A DNA stretch of 64,000 nt from Alteromonas genovensis (GTDB lineage Bacteria; Pseudomonadota; Gammaproteobacteria; Enterobacterales; Alteromonadaceae): assembly GCF_010500895.1 (NCBI RefSeq), contig NZ_JAAAWO010000002.1:248001-312000 (forward strand), read 5' to 3'. Shown here piece by piece: positions 36,619 to 44,697 of the stretch; positions within the stretch are counted from its first letter, which is position 1; each line of letters opens with the position of its first letter. The notes beneath the pieces were generated by a model. The model made no database searches, was not told the DNA's origin, and saw only the letters and a list, made by a program, of their open reading frames with translations. A program made the position numbers and the translations under genes.

Positions 36619-38811
36619 ATGCAACAAGTTGCCGCAAATAAAACAGACATTGCCGCATTGCCCTTCTCGGCAACTTCCACAGCAAAAGCGGTGGGGACAG
36701 GCCTAGACAGTCAAGCTAAAGGACAAAATACCGACGCTTTTAACAGTCTTTACCAAGAGGCAAAGGCTCCAGGCCGTGACTTCGTATTAAATGAAAACGT
36801 CCGCAGCGCCGACAATGCGTTTCGCGAAAGTGATACCCGAGCAGAACGGGCTGAATTGAGCAACAAGGGCACAAACGCTAAAGGCCCCGAAAACGCGAAT
36901 AAACAGTCAAATAATGACTCAATGTTGAAAGATAGCAGTCACAGAGGGCTTGATTTTGATAACGGAAAATCTCCTGTCAATGCATCGGTAACCGTTACTG
37001 AAAAAGAATATACAATAGGCGCTGACGGTAACGAAGCGCTTACCAATGGTCAGATTGCAAATGAAGAGGCTGGTGAACCCGATTGGATAGCACTCGTTGA
37101 AGTCATCACTAAAAGCGCATTGGGACAGGCTATCAACGATAGCAGTACTCAGTCTATCAATACCGAGGGAGACGAGAGCAGCGCCATTGCTGATGCAGCT
37201 TCTGAATTAATGTCTCAGTTACAGTCTATGGAAGGGGACGATGTCGCTTCTAATCAAACTCTGGCTGATAAATTAAGTGAGCTTAGTAACTTGCTTAATA
37301 AACAAGTCGAACATGCAGACACGAAAGATAGTGCACAGAGCGAGGGTGCGGGAGAAGGTAAAGGCACAGATACATTGAGTGAGTTGCTTGCAGCGCTAAC
37401 AGGCTCAGAGTCATCAGAAGGACTACAAGGTGACTCAGAAAACGCAATCTTAGAAGACGCTATCTCGAAAGAGATTAGCAGTGAAGAGAGTGCTCAAAAA
37501 GCGTTTTTACTCAGTCTCGCTCAAGATGCACTTCCAACAGCATCCGACAGGCTAAGTAAGGCGCTATCTACAGCAAATGCAGGTGAAACTGCCACAGTGC
37601 AAACAGACGCCAATACAGACAAGTTGCATAAAGAACTGACTGACGCAGGAGCAAAGAGCCAAGACGCTGTCACACTCCAACAGTTATCTGCATCAAACAC
37701 GGCAGCAGTTTCTGATATCGATGCTTCAAATCAAGATGTTTCAAATCCCAGCATTTCAAACCTAATTGCTTCAGAGGCCGAGCAGAGTCTACTTACCGCT
37801 GCCCAGCAAGACGCTTCTGCAAAAATAGTGTCATCCGCAGCAGCCAGTAATGGGGAAAATGCTAATTCACCAAGCGCTACGTCAATCCTCAATAAAGGTG
37901 GAGACAACTCTGTGGCGAGCTCAGAGGCAGCTACCTTAAGCGATGAGTCTCTTTTAATGGCAATTAATAAGTTACCGCCTGAAACAGCGCAAAAGGCGAC
38001 AGAAGCTTTTGCCGAACGCATGGTTGCCCTTGTGCCAAATAGTCAGCAGCAACAGGCGGTGAAAGCAAATATTATTGCGGGCATTAACGAGTTTCAAAAG
38101 CAGGTTGAACAGGGCCATCAGCCTGGCATCGACTTATCAGCAATTGTTGCCGACGCTGCCAAAGAAGCATCACTTACCAGTGACGTATCGGCCGCTCTTA
38201 ATTCAAGAGTCGATGCCCAAGCCGGGCAGTTTATGCAGTTGATGAATAACGCCCAAAACAGTATCCATCAAGTCGTGCAGAATCAATTAGCGCAAGTTGA
38301 TACAACGATTATTGAGAATAGCCAGTTGCGGTCAGAGGGCTCTAAACCGCAAATGCAGTTTGAGGGCTTTGATAAAGCCGTTAATATTCATAAGCCAGAA
38401 GGGCAACAGCAGCTGAACGAAAAAATCCGCTGGATGGTTAACGCCAGAAATACAATGGCAGAGATTCGTTTAGACCCGCCAGAATTGGGCAGTATGCAGG
38501 TGCGTGTAAATGTACAGGGCGATGCGGCTAGCGTTAGCTTTATCGTGCAATCTCAGCAGGCTAAAGACGCCCTTGCCGACACTATGCCAAAGCTCAGAGA
38601 CATGTTATCTGAACAAGGTATCGAGCTTGGCGATGCTCAAGTAAGAAAAGATAACTCACAAAATGGTGAAAGTGGTCAGCAACTTGCAGGTGAAAGTGGA
38701 AATGGTCAGGGGCAGCGTGGAAATAATGACGCTGAGTTTGATGACGACACTCGAGTGATTGAACAAGCGGTCACAAGAGAAGCAAAAGGCGGTATTGATT
38801 ATTACGCTTAG
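36619..38811 (+). CDS. fliK: Flagellar hook-length control protein FliK
   Basis: A 730-residue protein, much longer than the roughly 400 residues of enteric FliK. The first 560 residues are low-complexity, rich in Ser, Ala, Asp, Asn and Gln, as expected for the extended secreted ruler. The conserved C-terminal domain begins near residue 600 (KIRWMVNARNTMAEIRLDPPELGSMQVRVNV) and continues to GIELGDAQVRK; it contacts FlhB to switch export specificity. A Gln/Gly-rich tail follows. The identification rests mainly on the C-terminal domain and on position between fliJ and fliL. Confidence 0.9.
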   Translation: MQQVAANKTDIAALPFSATSTAKAVGTGLDSQAKGQNTDAFNSLYQEAKAPGRDFVLNENVRSADNAFRESDTRAERAELSNKGTNAKGPENANKQSNNDSMLKDSSHRGLDFDNGKSPVNASVTVTEKEYTIGADGNEALTNGQIANEEAGEPDWIALVEVITKSALGQAINDSSTQSINTEGDESSAIADAASELMSQLQSMEGDDVASNQTLADKLSELSNLLNKQVEHADTKDSAQSEGAGEGKGTDTLSELLAALTGSESSEGLQGDSENAILEDAISKEISSEESAQKAFLLSLAQDALPTASDRLSKALSTANAGETATVQTDANTDKLHKELTDAGAKSQDAVTLQQLSASNTAAVSDIDASNQDVSNPSISNLIASEAEQSLLTAAQQDASAKIVSSAAASNGENANSPSATSILNKGGDNSVASSEAATLSDESLLMAINKLPPETAQKATEAFAERMVALVPNSQQQQAVKANIIAGINEFQKQVEQGHQPGIDLSAIVADAAKEASLTSDVSAALNSRVDAQAGQFMQLMNNAQNSIHQVVQNQLAQVDTTIIENSQLRSEGSKPQMQFEGFDKAVNIHKPEGQQQLNEKIRWMVNARNTMAEIRLDPPELGSMQVRVNVQGDAASVSFIVQSQQAKDALADTMPKLRDMLSEQGIELGDAQVRKDNSQNGESGQQLAGESGNGQGQRGNNDAEFDDDTRVIEQAVTREAKGGIDYYA

Positions 38812-38928
38812 CTTTTTCGCAAGACGCTTTTTGAGCAAAGTCAGTTTAATGCTGCTGGCGTTTGACTGAACAGTTGAGCCCAAACAGTGTATATCAGCAA
38901 ATATCTGCAAATTTTGACTAAGGCAGCA

Positions 38929-38956
38929 TTGCGATTTTTACCTGAAGTCTGATAAT
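38929..38956 (+). promoter_or_regulatory. Possible promoter before fliL
   Basis: TTGCGA and GATAAT are separated by 16 bases and end about 40 bases before the fliL ATG. The overlapping TCTGATAA also resembles a FliA -10 (6 of 8), but its -35 is poor. A start point for fliLMNOPQR is plausible in this 186-base gap. Confidence 0.35.
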
Positions 38957-38997
38957 ACAGGCTTTGTGGTACTAAATGAGATATAGAAGAGATTTCC

Positions 38998-39534
38998 ATG
39001 GCAGATGAAGAGTTACAGGTAGAAGAAGGCGGAAAAAAGAAAAGCAAATTGATGCTTATCATCATTATTGCTGTCGTAGTTATTGGCGGTGCGGCCGGTG
39101 CTTACTTTTTCCTTTTTGCAGGCAGTGATGAACCTGCAGCAGAACAACTCCCTGAAACAGAGGCCGCAGCTGCTGCAGCGCCAGCAACACAAGGTGGCGG
39201 TGCAGAAATTGGAACGGCACTTTATGTGGCTATGCCAAGACCCTTTGTGTTTAATGTCCCCGGCGGAGGGCGTGACCGCCTAGTACAAATCAAAGTACAG
39301 CTGTTAGTACGTGGTTCTGACAACGAAGAGCTTGTAAAAACACATATTCCTTTAATTGAAGGTACGTTGTTACAAACGTTTAGTATGTCAAATGCTGAAG
39401 ACCTAGTGACTGAAGCAGGCAAGATAGAACTTCGTGAACAGGCTGTCAGCGAAGTTAAAAGAGCGTTGGAAGAGAACGATATAGGTAGCAACGTAGTGGA
39501 GCGAGTGTTATTCACTGGCTTTGTGATGCAGTAG
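38998..39534 (+). CDS. fliL: Flagellar basal body-associated protein FliL
   Basis: A 178-residue protein with a short charged cytoplasmic start (residues 1-20, ending GGKKKSKL), one membrane helix (about 20-40, LIIIIAVVVIGGAAGAYFFLF region), an Ala/Glu-rich linker and a periplasmic FliL domain (RPFVFNVPGGGRDRLVQIKVQLLVRG to the end). FliL surrounds the stator units and supports torque. It begins the fliLMNOPQR run; fliM follows 39 bases later. Confidence 0.92.
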   Translation: MADEELQVEEGGKKKSKLMLIIIIAVVVIGGAAGAYFFLFAGSDEPAAEQLPETEAAAAAAPATQGGGAEIGTALYVAMPRPFVFNVPGGGRDRLVQIKVQLLVRGSDNEELVKTHIPLIEGTLLQTFSMSNAEDLVTEAGKIELREQAVSEVKRALEENDIGSNVVERVLFTGFVMQ

Positions 39535-39573
39535 CAGTATGCATATTGTGCATGCGATAACGGGTAGAACACT

Positions 39574-40635
39574 GTGAGCGATTTATTATCACAAGATGAG
39601 ATCGACGCCCTATTACACGGCGTGGATGATGTGGAAGAAGAAGAGGTTAGCAGCGATGCTGAATCTGGCGCTTCGACGCTCGAATATGACTTTTCCTCAC
39701 AAGATCGCATTGTTCGTGGGCGCATGCCAACCCTTGAGATTGTGAATGAGCGTTTTGCTCGCCATATGCGAGTAAGCCTCTTCAACATGATGCGTCGCTC
39801 TGCTGAAGTGTCTATCAACGGTATTCAAATGATTAAGTTCGGCGAATACATTCACACCTTGTTTGTTCCAACCAGTTTGAATATGGTGCGTTTTCGTCCC
39901 TTAAAAGGTACTGGCCTTATTACTATGGAAGCGCGACTTGTATTTATACTTGTCGATAACTTCTTTGGTGGAGACGGACGCTATCATGCAAAAATTGAGG
40001 GTAGGGAATTTACGCCTACCGAGCGTCGTATCATTCAAATGTTGCTCAAAATAATATTTGAAGATTATAAAGAGGCATGGGCGCCGGTAATGGACGTTTC
40101 TTTTGAATATTTAGATTCAGAAGTTAACCCTGCTATGGCCAACATCGTGAGCCCCACTGAAGTGGTGGTGATAAGTTCGTTTCATATAGAGCTTGACGGT
40201 GGCGGTGGTGATTTCCACGTATCATTGCCATACTCGATGCTAGAGCCTATCCGAGAGTTGCTCGATGCGGGTGTACAGAGCGACAAAGAAGATACGGATC
40301 TTCGCTGGAGCAAAGCACTTCGCGACGAAATTATGGACGTCAAAGTGGCGTTAACCACGCACATGCTTGATGTAGATGTGCCGCTGAGAGACGTGATGGA
40401 GTTTAAGTCGGGCGATATTATTCCCGTTGAAATGCCTGAAACTATCACGGTACTCATCGAAGATTTACCCACATTTAGAGCTAAACTTGGCCGCTCAAGA
40501 GATAACTTAGCTTTAAAAATTGTAGAGAAAATCGCAAGACCGACTTCTGTGAAGTCTGAGCTGCAATTATTAACCCGTGGCGGGCGCATTATTGATAATG
40601 ATGCCGAGCTACAAGTACTCGAAGAAGACCTGTAA
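39574..40635 (+). CDS. fliM: Flagellar motor switch protein FliM
   Basis: GTG start at 39574; 353 residues. The N-terminal LLSQDEIDALLHGV is the CheY-P-binding peptide, followed by an acidic linker. The middle CheC-like domain (RIVRGRMPTLEIVNERFARHMR, then GRYHAKIEGREFTPTERRI) and the C-terminal SpoA domain (LGRSRDNLALKIV) that packs with FliN are complete. The protein receives the CheY signal made by the cheY gene at 49890. No anomaly is seen. Confidence 0.95.
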   Translation: MSDLLSQDEIDALLHGVDDVEEEEVSSDAESGASTLEYDFSSQDRIVRGRMPTLEIVNERFARHMRVSLFNMMRRSAEVSINGIQMIKFGEYIHTLFVPTSLNMVRFRPLKGTGLITMEARLVFILVDNFFGGDGRYHAKIEGREFTPTERRIIQMLLKIIFEDYKEAWAPVMDVSFEYLDSEVNPAMANIVSPTEVVVISSFHIELDGGGGDFHVSLPYSMLEPIRELLDAGVQSDKEDTDLRWSKALRDEIMDVKVALTTHMLDVDVPLRDVMEFKSGDIIPVEMPETITVLIEDLPTFRAKLGRSRDNLALKIVEKIARPTSVKSELQLLTRGGRIIDNDAELQVLEEDL

Positions 40636-40651
40636 GGTAAGGGGAGTTCCC

Positions 40652-41059
40652 ATGAGTGAAGACGGTATGGACGATTGGGCTGCAGCCATGGCTGAACAGG
40701 CTGATTCAGAAGCAGACCAAGAAGGCGGCGAGAACGAAGACGTTCAGGTTGCCGAATTAGATGAATTAACCGATGATGCGCCAATTACTCAGGAAGAGAA
40801 AAAGAAGCTAGATACTATTTTAGATATTCCGGTTACTATTTCTATGGAAGTAGGCCGTAGTCAAATTAGTATTCGAAATCTGCTACAGTTGAACCAGGGT
40901 TCTGTGGTGGAACTGGATCGCGTAGCCGGTGAGCCACTAGATGTATTAGTAAATGGCACGTTGATTGCTCATGGTGAAGTAGTAGTAGTTAACGACAAAT
41001 TCGGTATTCGATTAACGGATGTTATTAGTCAAATTGAGAGAATCAAGAAGCTTAGATAA
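40652..41059 (+). CDS. fliN: Flagellar motor switch protein FliN
   Basis: The start is ATG 40652, with GGGGAG seven bases upstream; the frame stays open upstream inside fliM and that extension is rejected. The product is 135 residues. An acidic N-terminal third (ADQEGGENEDVQ) precedes the SpoA domain (LDIPVTISMEVGRSQISIRNLLQLNQGSVVEL to the end). It forms the lower C ring with FliM and docks FliH/FliI. It lies 16 bases after fliM and 28 bases before fliO. Confidence 0.95.
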   Translation: MSEDGMDDWAAAMAEQADSEADQEGGENEDVQVAELDELTDDAPITQEEKKKLDTILDIPVTISMEVGRSQISIRNLLQLNQGSVVELDRVAGEPLDVLVNGTLIAHGEVVVVNDKFGIRLTDVISQIERIKKLR

Positions 41060-41087
41060 AACTTCTTACATAGTAAGGGGTTGCGCA

Positions 41088-41522
41088 ATGCTGCCCCTTT
41101 TCATTAGCCACGTTGCCAACGCGCAAACCACTCAGTCAATCACCAATCCCACATCTGTACTGTCAATTTTCCTTTCGTTACTGGTTGTTGTTGGCGTTAT
41201 TTTTGCGCTTGCTTACATCATGCGTCGGTTTAATGTCACTGCCATGGGCAGCAACCACCTGAAGGTGGTGGCAAGCATGGTGGCCGGCACTAAAGAAAAA
41301 ATAATGGTGATACAGGTGGGCGACGAGCAGCACCTTATTGGTGTTACTAGCCATAATATTTCCCACTTAAGTAAACTGGATAAAAATTTAGATGTGCCGG
41401 TGAAGGGCAAGGCCCGAAATAACGGAGCCGGAAGTAGCCAAGACGCATTTAAACAAAAGCTGGTGGCTGCGATGGCGGGTAAACTAAATCCGCAGGCCAA
41501 TACTAAGCAAAAGGATAACTAA
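41088..41522 (+). CDS. fliO: Flagellar export gate assembly protein FliO
   Basis: The start is ATG 41088 with AAGGGG seven bases before it; the longer frame from 41019 lies inside fliN. The product is 144 residues. A periplasmic N-terminus ([11 protein letters not shown]) resembles a signal-like start, followed by one membrane helix (about 24-44, [20 protein letters not shown] region) and a basic cytoplasmic domain ([22 protein letters not shown]), the FliO pattern. FliO stabilises FliP during assembly, and fliP follows 4 bases later. Confidence 0.9.
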   Translation: MLPLFISHVANAQTTQSITNPTSVLSIFLSLLVVVGVIFALAYIMRRFNVTAMGSNHLKVVASMVAGTKEKIMVIQVGDEQHLIGVTSHNISHLSKLDKNLDVPVKGKARNNGAGSSQDAFKQKLVAAMAGKLNPQANTKQKDN

Positions 41523-41526
41523 AACA

Positions 41527-42285
41527 ATGCGAAATCTTGCGTTTCTATTTTTAGCTTTGGTGTCGTTAGCATTGTTTACAGAGCCTGTGTACGCGCAGCA
41601 GGGCATATCGGCGGTTACCGTGGTAACCAATGAAGATGGCTCTCAAGACTATACAATGACCCTGCAAGCGCTGTTTATTATGACAGCGCTCAGCCTTATT
41701 CCTGCATTTATCATGATGATGACGTCTTTTACTCGCATTATTGTGGTGTTATCTATTTTGCGCCAAGCCATTGGTTTACAGCAGTCGCCCTCTAACCAGA
41801 TTCTCATAGGCGTGAGCCTGTTTTTGTCTATGTTTATTATGGCACCTGTATTTGAAGAGGTTAATGAGCGCGCGCTTCAGCCATATTTAAATGAAGAGAT
41901 GACCAGTCTTGATGCGCTAGAGCAAGCAAAAGGCCCCATGCGGGCGTTTATGCTTTCGCAAACACGGGTAAAAGATTTAGAAACCTTTGTTCGCATAGCG
42001 GGTGATGAAGATAAGTACGCCGACACCAATGAGGTGCCGCTCACCATATTGATCCCAGCATTTGTCACCAGTGAGCTTAAAACGGCTTTTCAGATTGGCT
42101 TTATGCTGTTCATTCCCTTTCTCATTATCGATTTAGTGGTGGCCTCAATTTTAATGGCAATGGGGATGATGATGCTCTCCCCCATGATAGTGTCACTGCC
42201 GTTTAAATTAATGCTCTTTGTCTTAGTTGATGGATGGAATCTTATTTTTGGTACCTTAGCCACTAGCTTTGGTATGGGCGTCTAG
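41527..42285 (+). CDS. fliP: Flagellar export gate protein FliP
   Basis: A 252-residue membrane protein with a cleavable signal ([17 protein letters not shown], then VYA-QQG). Four membrane helices follow; conserved segments include [44 protein letters not shown] and [17 protein letters not shown]. It forms the helical FliP5Q4R1 gate. Downstream fliQ starts 8 bases later with AGGAGG before its ATG. Confidence 0.95.
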   Translation: MRNLAFLFLALVSLALFTEPVYAQQGISAVTVVTNEDGSQDYTMTLQALFIMTALSLIPAFIMMMTSFTRIIVVLSILRQAIGLQQSPSNQILIGVSLFLSMFIMAPVFEEVNERALQPYLNEEMTSLDALEQAKGPMRAFMLSQTRVKDLETFVRIAGDEDKYADTNEVPLTILIPAFVTSELKTAFQIGFMLFIPFLIIDLVVASILMAMGMMMLSPMIVSLPFKLMLFVLVDGWNLIFGTLATSFGMGV

Positions 42286-42293
42286 GAGGACTT

Positions 42294-42563
42294 ATGTCAC
42301 CAGAAGTCTTTGTTGAAATACTCAAAGAAGCCATGTTCATGGTTATCATGCTTGTGTCTGCGGTTATCGTACCTAGCCTGATTGTTGGTTTAGTGGTTGC
42401 TGTATTCCAAGCCGCGACCTCTATTAACGAGCAAACCATGAGTTTTTTGCCTCGCTTGTTGATTACGCTTCTCGCGCTAAGCTGGGGCGGTAATTGGCTT
42501 GTTCAACAGCTAATGGATTTCACCTTTCATATGGTTGAAATGATCCCCCAAGTCGTTGGCTAA
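42294..42563 (+). CDS. fliQ: Flagellar export gate protein FliQ
   Basis: An 89-residue protein of two membrane helices (about 15-38 and 52-75). It begins MSPEVFVEILKEAM and contains AVFQAATSINEQTMSFLPRL, which is diagnostic. It has a strong ribosome site (AGGAGG). It forms the outer layer of the FliPQR gate. A 94-base spacer with no visible gene precedes fliR. Confidence 0.94.
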   Translation: MSPEVFVEILKEAMFMVIMLVSAVIVPSLIVGLVVAVFQAATSINEQTMSFLPRLLITLLALSWGGNWLVQQLMDFTFHMVEMIPQVVG

Positions 42564-42657
42564 AATGGGGCAGAAGACGATGTTGGCTGAACAGGTTTGT
42601 TGAGTAGAAATATATGTGGGGTAAAAAGGTGAGTGAAATAAGAAGCTGGGGTCTCTA

Positions 42658-43437
42658 GTGGAAGTTGATTTAGCGACAATAAACCAATTCTTGGCCGATT
42701 TAATGTTGCCGTTTATGCGAATAAGCGGAATGTTTATCGCGATGATTGGCCTCAGCGCTAAATCTATTCCTCCACAGGTAAGGGCGCTACTTGGTATTTT
42801 GCTTGCGTTGATTATCATGCCCATGGTGCCCCCTTCTCCAGTGGATAATTTGGTGAGCGCTGGTACTTTTTTGATCATTGTTCAACAGCTGCTTATAGGT
42901 ATTGCCATTGGTTTTATTTCAATGATGGTGTTAAACACCTTCGTTTTAGCCGGTCAGATAATCGCCATGCAGACAGGTTTAGGTTTTGCGTCTATCGTAG
43001 ACCCTGTGAACGGAATTAATGTCCCCGCGGTTGGCCAGTTTTATCTTATTTTAGCGACCTTATTGTTCTGGACCCTCGATGGACATTTGTCCATGATTCA
43101 AATGATCGTGATGAGCTTTGAGGCCTTTCCAATTGGTGAGGCATGGTGGACGGGAGAGCAGTTTAAAGGCATTGCTCATTGGGGCGGTTGGATGTTTGTA
43201 TCTGCCATTACCTTGTCGCTAGCACCTATCGTCTCATTGCTGGTGGTTAACCTTGCCTTTGGTGTTATGACGAAAGCGGCCCCCCAGTTAAATATTTTCA
43301 GTATTGGTTTTTCTATAGCGCAGATGATGGGGTTACTTATCATCTGGATAACCCTAGGTAACTTTACGGCGCACTTTGAAACGCAGTGGATGCGCGCTGA
43401 GCAATATATGTGCGAGCTGTTGCGAATATGTTCTTAG
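42658..43437 (+). CDS. fliR: Flagellar export gate protein FliR
   Basis: A GTG start at 42658 gives MEVDLATINQFLADLMLPFMRISGMF, 259 residues with six predicted membrane segments. LNTFVLAGQIIAMQTGLGFASIVDPVNG and the late VMTKAAPQLNIFSIGF are typical FliR segments. FliR is the single-copy gate subunit that contacts FlhB, encoded 32 bases downstream. The spacer upstream has GGGG six bases before the GTG. Confidence 0.92.
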   Translation: MEVDLATINQFLADLMLPFMRISGMFIAMIGLSAKSIPPQVRALLGILLALIIMPMVPPSPVDNLVSAGTFLIIVQQLLIGIAIGFISMMVLNTFVLAGQIIAMQTGLGFASIVDPVNGINVPAVGQFYLILATLLFWTLDGHLSMIQMIVMSFEAFPIGEAWWTGEQFKGIAHWGGWMFVSAITLSLAPIVSLLVVNLAFGVMTKAAPQLNIFSIGFSIAQMMGLLIIWITLGNFTAHFETQWMRAEQYMCELLRICS

Positions 43438-43469
43438 ATTTTAGAAATTATGTTGATTTGAGAGAATAG

Positions 43470-44594
43470 ATGTCAGATTCAGCAGAAAAAACAGAAGACC
43501 CCACGGGGAAAAAGCTCGAGGATGCCCGAAAAAAAGGGCAGATTGCGCGATCCCGTGAGTTATCCACCACGTTGGTGCTTATTATCAGTGCCGTCATGTT
43601 CTTGTTTGTGGGAAGTTGGATTGCTGAATCGGTTTTCACACTCACTCGCCGCATGTTTATTTTGTCTCGTGACGAAACCTACGACACCACGCATATGTTA
43701 GCTGCGTGGGGTGACGCATTTACTACTATTAGCGGGCCTGTACTTTTGTATATGGTTGTGGCTATGATTGCCGGTATCTATGGTTCAATTGCTTTAGGCG
43801 GCTATAACTTTACATGGAGCGGTGCAAAACCAAAAGCCTCCAAAATAAGCCCAATTCAAGGCTTTAAGCGCATGTTTGGCACTAATGGCTTGGTGGAGTT
43901 ACTTAAGTCAATCGCTAAGGTTATCACCATAATCGGCATGGCGATTGCCGCACTGCTATTCTTTCAGGACGAAGCTCTGCATCTGGATATGGAGCTGTAT
44001 CCTGGCAACATTTTCCACGCCCTTGATATGCTTAAATGGGCATTTCTACTTCTTGTATGTGGCATGATCCCTATTGCGCTTATTGATGTGCCTTATCAAA
44101 TGTATAAGCACAACGAAGAGATGAAAATGACCAAGCAAGAGGTCAAAGACGAGCGCAAGAACGCAGAAGGCGACCCTATGGTGAAAGGGCGTATACGCCG
44201 TTTACAATATCAGGCAGCCTCCAAGCGGATGATGCAAGAAGTGCCCAATGCTGATGTGGTTGTCACTAACCCCACCCATTTTTCGGTGGCAATAAAATAT
44301 GACGATAATGGCAACCGCGCTCCCGTTGTTATTGCTAAAGGGGCTGATGAGCTCGCCATGCACATACGAAAAATCGCCACGGCCAATGACGTGCCGCTTA
44401 TCCCATCGCCTATGTTAGCCCGCGCTATTTTTTACTCAACAGAAGTTGACGATGAAGTACCTAACGCATTGTTTATGGCTGTGGCTCAGGTGCTGGCCCA
44501 CGTCTACCAACTAAAAGCGCATAGAGCTGGAAAGGGTAAGCGTCCTAAGCCTTTAAAACGAGACTTACCCATACCTCCAGAATATCGTCGCTAG
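43470..44594 (+). CDS. flhB: Flagellar export specificity switch FlhB
   Basis: A 374-residue protein: MSDSAEKTEDPTGKKLEDARKKGQIARS is the signature N-terminus, four membrane helices span about 33-210, and the cytoplasmic domain carries the self-cleavage site NPTH (Asn267-Pro268) in VVVTNPTHFSVAIKY. Cleavage there, triggered by FliK, changes export from hook to filament proteins. The Lys/Pro-rich tail (KGKRPKPLKRDLP) is a common but variable feature. Confidence 0.95.
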   Translation: MSDSAEKTEDPTGKKLEDARKKGQIARSRELSTTLVLIISAVMFLFVGSWIAESVFTLTRRMFILSRDETYDTTHMLAAWGDAFTTISGPVLLYMVVAMIAGIYGSIALGGYNFTWSGAKPKASKISPIQGFKRMFGTNGLVELLKSIAKVITIIGMAIAALLFFQDEALHLDMELYPGNIFHALDMLKWAFLLLVCGMIPIALIDVPYQMYKHNEEMKMTKQEVKDERKNAEGDPMVKGRIRRLQYQAASKRMMQEVPNADVVVTNPTHFSVAIKYDDNGNRAPVVIAKGADELAMHIRKIATANDVPLIPSPMLARAIFYSTEVDDEVPNALFMAVAQVLAHVYQLKAHRAGKGKRPKPLKRDLPIPPEYRR

Positions 44595-44624
44595 AGCGTG
44601 TTTTATTTGATAAAAAACCTAAAG

Positions 44625-44640
44625 CTGGCACGTTAGTTGT
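44625..44640 (+). promoter_or_regulatory. Sigma-54-like promoter before flhA
   Basis: CTGGCACGTTAGTTGT has a full -24 block and correct 12-base spacing, but the -12 GC is replaced by GT. It is 58-73 bases before the flhA ATG in the only sizeable gap of this stretch. A functional, perhaps weaker, RpoN promoter for flhAFG-fliA-che is likely. Confidence 0.65.
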
Positions 44641-44697
44641 TATATCTCTATCAGATTAACGTTAAGCGTCAATTTTCTGATAGAGAGACATCCAACG

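Noticed and set aside
39222-39818. Minus-strand open frame of 198 codons opposite fliL/fliM
   Set aside because: Spans two real genes on the other strand and has Ser/Arg-rich shadow composition.
40577-40651. Longer fliN starting inside fliM
   Set aside because: GGGGAG and ATG at 40652 give the standard FliN N-terminus.
40182-40784. Minus-strand open frame of 200 codons opposite fliM/fliN
   Set aside because: Shadow of two well-identified genes with no motif and low-complexity Ser/Leu/Pro content.
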